Assembly: GCA_963766725.1 (NCBI GenBank)
Contig: CAVYBK010000012.1
Span: 1 to 64,000, forward strand
Direction: 5' to 3'
DNA length: 64,000 bases
Source of the DNA: DATEOR01 sp963766725
GTDB taxonomy: Bacteria > Actinomycetota > Thermoleophilia > Gaiellales > Gaiellaceae
The position numbers and the translations under genes are program-made. Shown piece by piece: positions 52,603 to 63,955 of the stretch. Within the stretch, counting starts at the first letter, position 1. Each line of letters starts with the position of its first letter. The notes beneath the pieces were generated by a model, which searched no databases, had not been told where the DNA came from, and saw only the letters and a list, made by a program, of their open reading frames with translations.

Positions 52603-54175
52603 GTGGAGCATGCCGTCGCTCTCCATCACGATCATCTCGTCCTCGGGCGATTCCGACCCCTGCGGCCGCTCGGCAGCGGAGGTTCAGGCTCGGTCTGGCT
52701 CGTACGGGACGAACGGTCCGCACGCGACGTCGCGCTCAAGGTCGTCCCCCGAGAAGGCAAGGCCGGGTCGCGGGCAGAGCGGGAGGTGGAGGCCGCGGCC
52801 CGGCTTCGCCACCCGCGCTGCTTACGCGCACTCGCGCTCGAGCGCGACGACCACCACGTCTACGTCGCCTACGAGTACGTCCCCGGGAAGACGCTCCGGC
52901 AGTGCCTGCGAAGCGGCGAGCTCGACGACGCCGCCTCGGTCGAGATCGGCGCCCAGGTCCTCGACGCGCTCGCCCACGCACACGGGAAGAAGATTCTCCA
53001 CCGGGACGTGAAGCCCGGAAACGTCATGGTCGAGGACCGCGACGAGCTCTCCGTGCGCCTGCTCGACTTCGGGCTCGCCCAGTTCGAGGAGGCCGAGACG
53101 CTGACGGCCGCCGGCGACGTCCCCGGCACCCTCGCCTACATCGCCCCCGAGCGCCTCGCCGGCCGAGAGGCGAACGGGGCGGCAGATGTCTGGTCGGTCG
53201 GCGTCCTCCTCTGGGAGTCGCTGGCCGGCCGACACCCGTTCTCGTCGTTCTCGCCGCTCGAGACCGCCAAGCGCGTCCAGGAGGGCGCGCCGCCCCTGGC
53301 CTCGCTGCGCCCTGATCTCCCGCGCGCCCTGACGGCGACGGTCGACCGGATGCTCGACCCCGATCCGTCGCGGCGGCCGAGCGCGAAGGAAGCCGCCGCG
53401 CGCCTGCGTGTCGCGTGGAGCGAGGTCGGCGACCGCCCACGCGCCGTGACGTCGCGGACGACCCTCGCCGAGCGGGCCACTCACGCAGGGCTCTCCGCGC
53501 TCTTCGCCGGAGCCACGGCGTGGCTCGTCCCCTTCTTCCCGGCCGGCTGGCCGTTCCTCCTCGGCGCCCTCGTCGCGATGGCCGCGCTGCTCAACCCCAC
53601 GGCAGGCCTCGCGCTCGCGCTGGCCGTCCCCGTCCTCCCCCTCGGGAACGCGTCGCTCGGGCTCGCCGTCGTGTATTCGGTCTTCGCAGCGGTCTGGCTC
53701 GCCCTCTTCTGGCGCGACCCGCGTTCGAGCTTCCTGTTCCTCGCCGGCCCCGTGCTCGCGGCCTTCCAGGCGCTCCCGCTCGTGACGATCGCGTTCTCGG
53801 ACGCGCGCGGAGTCCTGCGGCGAGGCGCCCTCGCAGCGGCGGCCGCGCTCTGCGCCGCCGCCGTCGCCGGCATTCGTACCGGCGAGTCGCTCGACCTCCA
53901 CGCGACGTCCTCGCCTCGCGAAGCCCTCGCGAGCGCTCACGGACTATCTGGCGGCGAGCCCCGAGATCTGGATCGGAGCCGCTGTCCTCGCGGCGGCGAC
54001 GCTTGCCGTCCCGTTCGCGCGAAACCGCGGCCTGTGGGGAATCGCCGTCTGGGGCTCCGCATTTCTCGCCGCCGCGCTCATCGCGACGGGCGGCGCCGTC
54101 GGCGCGTTTCCGCTCGTCCTCTGGGTCTGGCTCGCCGCCGCGATTCTCGCGCTGCCGCTGCTCCGTACGCGTTAG
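52603..54175 (+). CDS. Ser/Thr protein kinase with multi-helix C-terminus, frameshift near 53926-53940
   Basis: GTG 52603. The kinase domain has a glycine loop LGSGGSGSVWL, catalytic Lys in VALKVV, catalytic loop ILHRDVKPGNVMV and DFGLAQ, and ends near residue 275. The C-terminal half is unusual: about six hydrophobic segments beginning HAGLSALFAGATAWLVPFFPAGWPFLLG rather than a single helix and extracellular sensor. Near 53935 the frame changes and resumes at LTDYLAASPEIWIGAAV, ending at TAG 54173; the total is about 523 residues. It immediately precedes fhaA, so it may feed into the FHA-controlled wall module. Confidence 0.82.
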
Positions 54176-54202
54176 ACGGGCCGCTCAGGGCAAAATGCCC
54201 CG

Positions 54203-55447
54203 GTGAGCGTTCTGCGGACCATCGAGCACCGCATCGAATCACTCGTGGAAGGAGTGTTCGGGCGTGCGTTTCGCTCGCACGTGCAGCCCGTGGAGCTCGC
54301 GCGCAAGCTCGCGAAGGAGATGGACGAACACAAGACCGTCTCCATCTCGCGCGTGTACGTGCCCAACGAGTACGTCCTCTACCTCGCCCCGAACGACCGC
54401 AAGCAGTTCGCGACCTACGAGGCCTCGCTCCTGACCGAGCTCGCCGACTACCTCTCCGAGCACGCGCGGCGCGAGGGCTATTCGCTCCTCTCCACGCCCA
54501 AGGTGCTCATGGAGGAGGACGAGGACCTCGACATGGGCGAGTTCGGCATCGCCACCCGGCTCGTCCAGCCGCCGCGCGAGCAGGGCGAGCCCGCACCCGA
54601 GGAGGCGCCGGAGCCGGTCATGGGCGGGACGAAGGTCTTCGCACCGCCTCCGTCCGCCACGGCCGCGGTTTCGGCCGCCGAGGCGCAGGAGCTCGGCCTG
54701 GCGCACGAGTCCCGGGCGCAGCTCAAGGTCGACGGGAAGCCATACGAGCTCTCGCGCGACGTCGTCGTGCTCGGCCGCTCCCGCGAGTGCGACATCACGC
54801 TGGACGACGCCAACGTCTCGCGGCGGCACGCGGAGGTTCGGCGCGAGAACGGCAACTGGTTCGTCGTCGACCTCGGCTCGACGAACGGCATCGAGGTGAA
54901 CGGCAAGCGCACCGACCGCGCGAAGCTCGAGCACGACGACCGGATCGTGCTCGGCCAAACCGAAGTCACCTTCGAGAGCGTCATGAACGTCGAACCGGTT
55001 CTGCTGGCCCTCCAGGCGGCCTTCCTCATCCTGCTGTACGTCTTCATCTGGCGCGTGGTGCGCTCGGCCGGCCGCGACATGCAGGTCGCGCCGCAGGAAA
55101 GCTTCATCCTCGCCCCCTCGCAGCTCGCCGCCGAGCACCACGTCGCCGATCCCGGGCGCCTGGTCGTCGAGCGCAGCAAGGCGGTCGCCGTCGGCAAGAC
55201 CTTCGACGCGGGGCCGGTGCCAGTGACCGTGGGACGCAGCGGCGACAACACGATCTCCCTCGACGGCGACGAGTTCGCCTCCGGGCAGCACGCCCGGATC
55301 GAATCTCAGCGCGACGGGGTATGGATCCTTGATCTGGGCTCGACGAACGGCACCTTCGTGAACGGCGAGCGCGTCGAGGGCCGCAGGCAGCTCCACCGCG
55401 GCGATCTCGTCCAGATCGGCGACACGGAGCTCAGATTCGAGCGATGA
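54203..55447 (+). CDS. fhaA: FhaA-FhaB protein read as a single ORF (possible fusion)
   Basis: A 414-residue ORF that joins what are normally two adjacent genes. Residues 1-120 form the FhaA-type DUF3662 domain (IEHRIESLVEGVFGRAF, HVQPVELARKLAKEMDEHKTVS). Residues 180-258 form a first FHA domain with VLGRSRECDITLDDANVSRRHAEV and DLGSTNGIEVNG. Near residue 261 an internal ATG begins a normal FhaB: a helix ALQAAFLILLYVFIWRVV then a second FHA domain (VGRSGDNTISLDGD, DLGSTNGTFVNGERV). One membrane pass would put the two FHA domains on opposite sides, so an indel near 54971-54982 that hid an ATGA junction is likely. FHA domains bind phospho-Thr from PknB. Confidence 0.85.
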   Translation: MSVLRTIEHRIESLVEGVFGRAFRSHVQPVELARKLAKEMDEHKTVSISRVYVPNEYVLYLAPNDRKQFATYEASLLTELADYLSEHARREGYSLLSTPKVLMEEDEDLDMGEFGIATRLVQPPREQGEPAPEEAPEPVMGGTKVFAPPPSATAAVSAAEAQELGLAHESRAQLKVDGKPYELSRDVVVLGRSRECDITLDDANVSRRHAEVRRENGNWFVVDLGSTNGIEVNGKRTDRAKLEHDDRIVLGQTEVTFESVMNVEPVLLALQAAFLILLYVFIWRVVRSAGRDMQVAPQESFILAPSQLAAEHHVADPGRLVVERSKAVAVGKTFDAGPVPVTVGRSGDNTISLDGDEFASGQHARIESQRDGVWILDLGSTNGTFVNGERVEGRRQLHRGDLVQIGDTELRFER

Positions 55448-56677
55448 AGGTCACGGACACAGCCGGATTCACCGATCCCGGCCGCAAGCGGCGGCGAAAC
55501 GAGGATTCCTTCGTCATCGACCCCCCGCTCTTCGCGGTCGCGGACGGCATGGGCGGAGCCCAGGCCGGCGAGGTGGCCTCTCGCCTGGCGGCCGCCGCCT
55601 TCCGCGAGTTCCACGACGCGGACGACCTCGATCCGGAGAAGCGCCTCGCGGCGATCATCAAGGAGGCGAACCGGCGGATCTACGAGCGCGCGGCAGACGA
55701 CGCGCAGGTATCCGGCATGGGAACGACGATCACCGCCGCGCTTGTCGCGGCCGACGCGCTCGTCATCGGCCACGTCGGCGACTCCCGGGCGTATCGGCTG
55801 CGCGGCGGGAAGTTCGAGCAGCTCACCGACGACCACTCCCTCGTCGCCGACCTCGTGCGCAGCGGGCGCATCACCCCCGAGGAGGCGGACACTCATCCCC
55901 AGCGGTCGGTGATCACCCGCGCCCTCGGCACGGACCGCGAAGTCGACGTCGACACGTTCACGGTCCAGGCCGAGAGCGACGACCTTTTCCTCATCTGCTC
56001 CGACGGGCTGACCACGATGGTCGACGACGAGGAGATCCGGGACCTCGTCACGCGTGCGCGCGACCTCGAGCAGGCGGGCAAGGGGCTCGTCAAGGCGGCG
56101 AACAAGGCCGGCGGAGAGGACAACATCACGGTCGTCCTGTTCCGGGTGGCCGGAGGAGCCCAGCGAGCTCGAGGACACGGTGGTCGCCTCCGGGAACGGC
56201 CGCGCCCAGGACGACGACCTGGAAGACACGCTCACCGGCCTCGAGGCCCCGACGATCGCGGCTCCCGCTCCGGCTGCGGCCGCCGTCGCGGAGCGCGAAT
56301 GGGGCCCGGCGCTCGACGAGGAGGAGCCGGCGCCACGTCCCGCCCCCGCTTCGGCCGGCGAGCCCCGCTGGGGTCGCCGCGCGGTGCTCGGCGCGCTCGG
56401 GCTGGCCTTCGTGACGGCCATCTTCGCGGCCGCGTTCTGGGCGCTCACGCGGGCGAACTTCATCGGCGTGGACGAGGACGGGAACGTCGCGGTCTACCAG
56501 GGCGTGCCCTGGGATCTCGGGGGCGGCGTCCACCTGTACCGGCCGCGTTACGTGAGCCAGCTCCAGGCCGTGCAGCTCACGCCCTCCGAGCGCGCGGTCC
56601 TCCTCGACCACAAGCTCTCCTCCTACGACTCCGCCCGCGACCGGCTCGACCCCTACGAGCAAGAGGCATCGCCCTAG
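55444..56677 (+). CDS. pstP: PP2C-type protein phosphatase PstP, frameshift near 56140-56155
   Basis: ATG 55444 overlaps the FHA stop (ATGA). The catalytic domain (1-235) carries the metal-binding motifs RRRNEDSF, FAVADGMGGAQAG, GTTITAALV and GHVGDSRAYRL, then CSDGLTTMV and GEDNITVVLF. After VVLFRVA the frame changes and continues with EEPSELEDTVVAS into an Ala/Glu/Pro-rich linker. A single helix (VLGALGLAFVTAIFAAAFWAL) and an extracytoplasmic domain of about 75 residues (RANFIGVDEDGNVAVYQGVPW) follow, ending at TAG 56675. It dephosphorylates PknB and its substrates. Confidence 0.88.
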
Positions 56678-56679
56678 CT

Positions 56680-57978
56680 TTGACGCTCAGGAATCGCGAG
56701 CTCGTCAACCTCCTCCTCGTCGGCCTGCTCACCGCAGCCGGCTTCACGGCCGTCTACATCGCCCGCCAGGACGTCGTCTCGGCCGGATCGCTCTCGTACG
56801 CGGCCTTCTTCCTCGCCGTCTTCGTGGCAGCGCACGTGATCCTCCGCTTCGCGCTGCCGAACGCTGACCCGTTCCTCCTCCCGCTCGGCGGGCTCCTGAC
56901 CGCAGTCGGGCTGACGATGATCTACCGGATCGACCCCGACCTCGCCCTGCGCCAGGGGCTCTGGGTCGTCGTCGGGCTCGCCGCGTTCGCGCTCCTCGTC
57001 GTCTTCCTGCGCGACTACCGGTTGCTCGACCGCTACAAGTACATCCTCGGCCTGACGGCGATCTTCCTTCTGGCCCTGCCCGCTGTCCCGCACTTCGGAC
57101 GGACGATCAACGGCGCCAATCTCTGGGTCGGCATCGGCGGGGTCGTCTTCCAGCCGGGCGAGTTCGCCAAGGTCCTGCTGGTCATCTTCCTCGCGGGCTA
57201 CCTGCGCGACAACCGCGAGATGCTCTCGATGGGAACCGGGCGCTTCGGCATGCCCTCGCTGAAGCACTTCGGCCCGCTGCTCGTCATCTGGGGAGGGGCG
57301 ATGCTCGTTCTCTTCCAGACGAACGACCTCGGCGGCGGTCTCCTCTACTTCTCGATCTTCCTCGCCATGCTCTGGGTGGCCACCGCGCGCTGGCAGTACG
57401 TGGTCGTCGGGCTCGGCCTCTTCGCCGCGGGCGCATACGCCCTCTACCACGTGACGCCGCACGTGCGAGAGCGCGTCTCGATCTGGTTGGACTGCAGCTG
57501 GACGTTCTCGAGCGCCTGTCCTGTCTATGACCAGGGGTACCAGCTCGCCCAGTCCATCTACGCGATCTCGGGCGGCGGCTTCTTCGGGCAGGGCCTCGGC
57601 CGCGGCGTCCTCCTGACCGCGGAGGGGAACACGTACATCCCCTACCTGGAGACAGACTTCATCTACGCGGGCATCGCCCAGGAGCTCGGCCTCGCCGGCG
57701 CGGCGGGGCTCGTCCTGGTCTACGTCGTCTTCTGCTACCGGGGCTTCAAGATCGCGCTGCAGGCCTCCGACGGCTTCTCGAAGCTGCTCGCGGTCGGCCT
57801 CACTGCGGCGATCGGGATCCAGGCGTTCATCATCATGGGCGGCGTCAGCGGCCTGATCCCGCTCACGGGCATCACGCTCCCCTTCGTCTCCTACGGCGGG
57901 TCGAGCATCGTCGCGAACTTCGGGATCCTCGCCTTGCTCCTGATGATCTCCGACCGCGTGAACCGAGAGCGCTCGTGA
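56680..57978 (+). CDS. rodA: SEDS-family peptidoglycan polymerase RodA
   Basis: A 432-residue membrane glycosyltransferase polymerising lipid II, with about ten helices. Signature residues are IDPDLALRQGLWVVVG, HFGRTINGANLW, FQPGEFAKVLLVIFLAGYL, FIYAGIAQELGL and the C-terminal ITLPFVSYGGSSIV. TTG 56680, 2 bases after the pstP stop, is the only reasonable start; an AAGAGG lies 13 bases before it, rather far. The gene overlaps pbpA (GTGA), its transpeptidase partner. Confidence 0.92.
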   Translation: MTLRNRELVNLLLVGLLTAAGFTAVYIARQDVVSAGSLSYAAFFLAVFVAAHVILRFALPNADPFLLPLGGLLTAVGLTMIYRIDPDLALRQGLWVVVGLAAFALLVVFLRDYRLLDRYKYILGLTAIFLLALPAVPHFGRTINGANLWVGIGGVVFQPGEFAKVLLVIFLAGYLRDNREMLSMGTGRFGMPSLKHFGPLLVIWGGAMLVLFQTNDLGGGLLYFSIFLAMLWVATARWQYVVVGLGLFAAGAYALYHVTPHVRERVSIWLDCSWTFSSACPVYDQGYQLAQSIYAISGGGFFGQGLGRGVLLTAEGNTYIPYLETDFIYAGIAQELGLAGAAGLVLVYVVFCYRGFKIALQASDGFSKLLAVGLTAAIGIQAFIIMGGVSGLIPLTGITLPFVSYGGSSIVANFGILALLLMISDRVNRERS

Positions 57979-59456
57979 ACGCGCAGGTCCGCAAGCTCTT
58001 CTTCGTCCTCGTCGGCCTCTTCGTCGCGCTCATCGTGATGACGACGTACTGGCTCTGGAAGGCGCCCGACCTCGAGGCGCGGCAGGGGAACCCGCAGCTG
58101 ATCGTGCAGCAGCTCACGATCGACCGCGGCTCGATCCTCGCCTCGGACGGGAGGACGCCCTTCGCGAGGAACCAGAAGGTGCGGAAGAAGCAGCTCGGAA
58201 GCACCTGGTACCTCCGCACCTATCCGACGGACGAGCTCGCGGCGCGCCCTGTCGGGTACTCGACGATCGAACGCTCCCGCACCGGGCTCGAGGAGTCGAT
58301 GAACGACTATCTCACCGGCTCGAACGCCAACCTCGACACCCTCCTCAACAACACGCTCGACAAGCTCCGCGGGATCACCCAGCGCGGTAACGACGTCATC
58401 ACGACCATCGACGCGAAGGCGCAGCGGACGGCGCAAGACGCCCTCGCCGGCCACTGCGGCGGCGCGGTCGCCCTCGACCCGAAGACAGGGCAGGTGCTCG
58501 TCTGGGCCTCGCAGCCGACCTACGACCCCAACCTCGTCGAGGGCCACTTCAACCAGATCCAGCGAGACGCGGCCGGCGCGCCCTGCACCCCCGCCGCGCC
58601 GCTCCTCGACCGAATCTCGCAGGGGCTCTTCATCCCCGGCTCGACCTTCAAGGTCGTGACCGCGACAGCGGCGCTCGAATCGGGCAAGGTGACGCCCTCG
58701 ACGACCTTCGACGACCCGGGCTACTGCATCGAGTACGGCAAGAAGGTCCTCAACTTCGCCGACCAGAGCGGGCCCGAGGTCTTTGGCACCGTCACGTTCG
58801 CCGAGGCCCTCGAGAACTCCATCAACGCGGTTTTCTGCGAGGTCGGTAAGCGGTTCGGGGCCCGGGCCATCATCGACCAGGCGAAGAAGTTCGGCTTCTA
58901 CGAGAAGCCGCCGATTCAGCTCCCGTCCGACGAGATCTCGGTCAGCGGCCTCTACCAGAACGGCCACCTGTACGACCCGAAAGACCCGAACGCGGTCGAC
59001 CCGGGCCGCCTTGCCTTCGGGCAGGAGCGCCTCCAGGTGACGCCGCTCCAGATGGCGCTCGTCGCCGCCGCGGTCGCAAACGACGGCACGATCATGCAGC
59101 CGACGCTCGTCGACCGCATCGTCGATCCCGACGGCAAGGTCATCCAGCGCTCCGAGCCCGACACCTGGAAGGAACCGATGAAGCCGCAGACGGCAGCCGA
59201 GCTGACCGCCATGATGACCGCGGTGGTTCAGGGCGGGACCGGCGTAGCGGCGCAGATTCCCGGCGTTCAGGTCGCCGGCAAGACCGGAACCGCGGAGACC
59301 GGGCGGACAGGGGAGAACGACACGTGGTTCATCGCCTTCGCCCCGGCGGAGAACCCCCAGGTCGCCGTCGCCGTCGCGCTCTCCAACCAGAGCGGCACCG
59401 GCGGAGCGACCGCCGCTCCCATCGCCAAGGAGATAATCGAAGCGCTCCTGCGCTGA
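57975..59456 (+). CDS. pbpA: Penicillin-binding protein 2 (class B transpeptidase)
   Basis: A 493-residue monofunctional transpeptidase. GTG 57975 overlaps the rodA stop. One N-terminal helix (LFFVLVGLFVALIVMTTYWLW) anchors it; a dimerisation domain has the short QLTIDRGSILASDG. Catalytic motifs: SxxK as PGSTFK (Ser about 223), SxN as ENSINAVF and KTG as VAGKTGTAETG (Lys about 436). It cross-links glycan strands made by RodA. Its position between rodA and pknB matches the standard actinobacterial order. Confidence 0.94.
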   Translation: MNAQVRKLFFVLVGLFVALIVMTTYWLWKAPDLEARQGNPQLIVQQLTIDRGSILASDGRTPFARNQKVRKKQLGSTWYLRTYPTDELAARPVGYSTIERSRTGLEESMNDYLTGSNANLDTLLNNTLDKLRGITQRGNDVITTIDAKAQRTAQDALAGHCGGAVALDPKTGQVLVWASQPTYDPNLVEGHFNQIQRDAAGAPCTPAAPLLDRISQGLFIPGSTFKVVTATAALESGKVTPSTTFDDPGYCIEYGKKVLNFADQSGPEVFGTVTFAEALENSINAVFCEVGKRFGARAIIDQAKKFGFYEKPPIQLPSDEISVSGLYQNGHLYDPKDPNAVDPGRLAFGQERLQVTPLQMALVAAAVANDGTIMQPTLVDRIVDPDGKVIQRSEPDTWKEPMKPQTAAELTAMMTAVVQGGTGVAAQIPGVQVAGKTGTAETGRTGENDTWFIAFAPAENPQVAVAVALSNQSGTGGATAAPIAKEIIEALLR

Positions 59457-59478
59457 AGTACCTAGGCTAACTCAGAAG

Positions 59479-61407
<1,929 letters not shown>

Positions 61408-61411
61408 GCCG

Positions 61412-62431
61412 ATGGCCCGAGTCCGGGTGGCGGTGATCATGGGCGGGCGCTCGAGCGAGCACGACATCTCGGTCGCGTCGGCTCGCTCCGTCGTCGATGC
61501 CCTCGACCCCGAGCGCTACGACGTGCGCGCCGTCGAGATCGGCCAGGACGGGCGCTGGCAGCTCGAGCCCGCGGCCGAGCAGGGCCAGATCGGCAAGGGC
61601 GGCGAGATGCTGCCCGTCCCCGCGGACGGCTCTCCCTCCCCGTTCGAAGGCGTCGACGTGGTCTTCCCCGTCCTGCACGGGCCCTTCGGCGAGGACGGCA
61701 CGGTGCAGGGCTTTCTCGAGCTCGCGGACGTCGCCTACGTCGGCGCCGGCGTCACCGCCTCGGCGCTCTGCATGGACAAGGATCTCTTCAAGGCAGTGAT
61801 GCGCGACAAGGGCGTGCCCGTCGTGGACAGCGTCACGGTCCTCGAGCGACATCGCGACCGCGTCGAGAACCCATTCGGTTTTCCGGTGGTCGTGAAGCCG
61901 GCACGACTGGGATCCAGCGTCGGCATCTCGATCGTGAAGGAACCGGCGGAGCTCGGCCCGGCAATCGATCTCGCGCTCGAGCACGACGAGAAGATCCTCC
62001 TCGAGGAGTTCATCGCGGGCGTCGAGGTGGAGTGCAGCGTGCTCGGAAACGAGGAGCCGATCGCGTCGATTCCCGGCGAGATCGTCCCGCTCTCGTCCGA
62101 CTGGTACGACTTCTCCGCGAAGTACGACGAGGGCGGGATGGAGCTCGTCGTCCCTCCGCGCCTCGACGAGCGGACGATCGCCAGGGTGCAGGAGCTGGCC
62201 GTCGCCGCCTTCGTCGCGAGCGACTGCGAGGGTATGGCCCGCGTCGACTTCTTCGTCCGCGAGAACGGGGAGGTGGTCGTGAACGAGCTGAACACGATTC
62301 CAGGCTTCACGGCGACGAGCGTCTACGCGAAGCTCTTCGAGGCCTCGGGGATTCCGTACGCCGAGCTCCTCGACCGCCTGGTCGAGCTCGCGCTCGAGCG
62401 CCGCGACCGCCGCGCCCGCCTCAAGTACTGA
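61412..62431 (+). CDS. ddl: D-alanine--D-alanine ligase
   Basis: A 339-residue ATP-grasp enzyme that makes the D-Ala-D-Ala dipeptide for peptidoglycan. It starts at ATG 61412, 4 bases after pknB. Typical motifs: VIMGGRSSEHDISVASA, FPVLHGPFGEDGTVQGFLEL, VVVKPARLGSSVGIS, EEFIAGVEVECSVLG and the metal-binding RVDFFVRENGEVVVNELNTIPGFT. Placement after pknB extends the wall-synthesis block. It converges on the final kinase gene. Confidence 0.95.
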   Translation: MARVRVAVIMGGRSSEHDISVASARSVVDALDPERYDVRAVEIGQDGRWQLEPAAEQGQIGKGGEMLPVPADGSPSPFEGVDVVFPVLHGPFGEDGTVQGFLELADVAYVGAGVTASALCMDKDLFKAVMRDKGVPVVDSVTVLERHRDRVENPFGFPVVVKPARLGSSVGISIVKEPAELGPAIDLALEHDEKILLEEFIAGVEVECSVLGNEEPIASIPGEIVPLSSDWYDFSAKYDEGGMELVVPPRLDERTIARVQELAVAAFVASDCEGMARVDFFVRENGEVVVNELNTIPGFTATSVYAKLFEASGIPYAELLDRLVELALERRDRRARLKY

Positions 62432-62453
62432 CGCCGGCCCTGTGCGGTCGCCC

Positions 62454-62485
62454 TCGGCGCATGAGAGTGCCCCTCACGGCGCCGA
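62454..62485. terminator. Candidate bidirectional hairpin between ddl and a kinase gene
   Basis: A seven-pair stem TCGGCGC/GCGCCGA (62454-62460 and 62479-62485) with an inner TGAG/CTCA stem lies in the 69-base gap between convergent genes. Neither side has a T-run after it, so the terminator role is weak. Confidence 0.35.
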
Positions 62486-62500
62486 AAATGTCGGCTCTGG

Positions 62501-63955
62501 CTAGCTCTTCGCCCGCACGTCGTTGACGTGGGCGCGGCCGTCGAGGCTCGTGATCCAGATGAGGTAGTAGCGGTAGTCTCCGCCCTCGAGGTCGAAGGTC
62601 GTCTGCTCCTCGACGGTCTGGCTGTCGGAAACGACCTTGAAGCCGCCGTCGGAGCGGTTCGAGGCCTCGATCACCGCCGTGTACCCGGGCGTGTCGGTCG
62701 TCACGGTCAGCTCGGAGAGATCGACGCCGCGCCTCGCGTCGAGCACGATTCCGACACCCGCCTTGTCGAAGGTGGAATAGGACTCCGTCGTCCAGTACGT
62801 GGTCGCGCTGCCGTCGGTCGCGGCCGGCACGGCCTCCGGATGCTCTGTCCCGTCCCCGTCCGGATCGAAGTCGCTCAGCGCCGCCAGACGGACACGGTCG
62901 CCGCCACCGACGCCGCCTGCGCCGTTTTCGGTCAGCGAGTCGGTCCCTCCGCCCGCGATCACGAGCGCGATCACGAGCGCTGCCACCCCGACGACGACGA
63001 GGCCGACGAGAATCGGGAGCGGAAAGCGCTTCCGCGAGCGCTCGACCGAAGGCGGAAGCGGCCCCGGGACCGGAATGCTCTCCGTCGCCCCGTCGTCCGG
63101 CGGCGAGACCAGGGCGGGAGCAAGGGCGCCGTCGGTGTCGGCGCGCGCCGCCTCGAGGGCCGCCATCATCGCCTCGGTGGTCGGGAAGCGATTCTCGGGC
63201 CGCTTCGCCATCGCCCGCGAGACGATCGCGTCGAGCCGCGGCGAGACGTCCGGGCGGGAGTCGCGAACGCTGGGCACCGGCTCCTGGATGTGCTTCATCG
63301 CCACGGCCATGAAGTTGTCGCCCGTGAACGGGGGCGAACCGGTGAGCAGCTCGTAGAGGACCGTCGCGAGCGAGTACTGGTCGGAGCGCTCGTCGACGCG
63401 CTGCCCGCTCGCCTGCTCCGGGGCGATGTACTCGCTCGTGCCGAGGAGCGTGCCCGTCTCGGTGAGGCCGTCCGCCGGCTCGACCGAGCGCGCGATGCCG
63501 AAGTCCGTCACCTTGGCCACCCCGTCCGCGTCGATGAGGACGTTGTGCGGCTTCACGTCGCGGTGCACGACGCCGTGCTCGTGGGCGAACGCAAGCCCGC
63601 GCGCGACCTGGTGGACGAGCGCAAGCGCCTGGTCGACCGGCAGCTGCCCCTCGCGGTCGATGAGCTCCTTGAGGTTCTCGCCCTCGACGTGCTCGAAGAC
63701 GATGAACTGCCGGCCCTCGTACTCGCCCCGGTCGATGACCGTGACGATGTTCGGATGGTTCAGCTGCGCGAGCGCGCGTGCCTCACGGCGAAAGCGCTCG
63801 ACGTACTCGGGGTCGTCCGAGTAATGCTCGTGCAGGATCTTGATCGCCACCGTGCGCTCGAGCACGGTGTCGCGCGCCCTGTAGACGCTCGACATCCCAC
63901 CCGAGCCCGCGACGTCCTGCAGCTCGTATCGTCCCGCGAGCAGCTGCCCGATCAT
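62501..63955 (-). CDS. Membrane Ser/Thr kinase with discoidin-like ectodomain
   Basis: A 484-residue receptor kinase. ATG 63955. Kinase core: VAGSGGMSSVYRARD, VAIKIL, VVHRDVKPHNVLID, VTDFGIARS and LLGTSEYIAPEQASG. A helix (LPILVGLVVVGVAALVIALVIA, about 312-333) precedes an ectodomain of about 150 residues with FDPDGDGTEHPEAVPAATDGSATTYWTTE and later VIEASNRSDGGFKVV. This layout resembles the discoidin/F5-8-type carbohydrate-binding domain used by some actinobacterial kinases and by MviN/MurJ C-termini. It may sense sugars or wall fragments. It faces ddl and pknB tail to tail. Confidence 0.88.
   Translation of the reverse strand: MIGQLLAGRYELQDVAGSGGMSSVYRARDTVLERTVAIKILHEHYSDDPEYVERFRREARALAQLNHPNIVTVIDRGEYEGRQFIVFEHVEGENLKELIDREGQLPVDQALALVHQVARGLAFAHEHGVVHRDVKPHNVLIDADGVAKVTDFGIARSVEPADGLTETGTLLGTSEYIAPEQASGQRVDERSDQYSLATVLYELLTGSPPFTGDNFMAVAMKHIQEPVPSVRDSRPDVSPRLDAIVSRAMAKRPENRFPTTEAMMAALEAARADTDGALAPALVSPPDDGATESIPVPGPLPPSVERSRKRFPLPILVGLVVVGVAALVIALVIAGGGTDSLTENGAGGVGGGDRVRLAALSDFDPDGDGTEHPEAVPAATDGSATTYWTTESYSTFDKAGVGIVLDARRGVDLSELTVTTDTPGYTAVIEASNRSDGGFKVVSDSQTVEEQTTFDLEGGDYRYYLIWITSLDGRAHVNDVRAKS

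Noticed and set aside
54203..55447. FhaA-FhaB fusion as a proven novel protein
   Set aside because: Topology and the hidden ATGA junction favour two genes merged by an indel; kept only as a finding to verify.
3186..56677. Calling frame-broken genes pseudogenes
   Set aside because: Both sides of each break keep conserved motifs and normal codon use, and the set includes probable essential genes, so indel error is more likely than decay.
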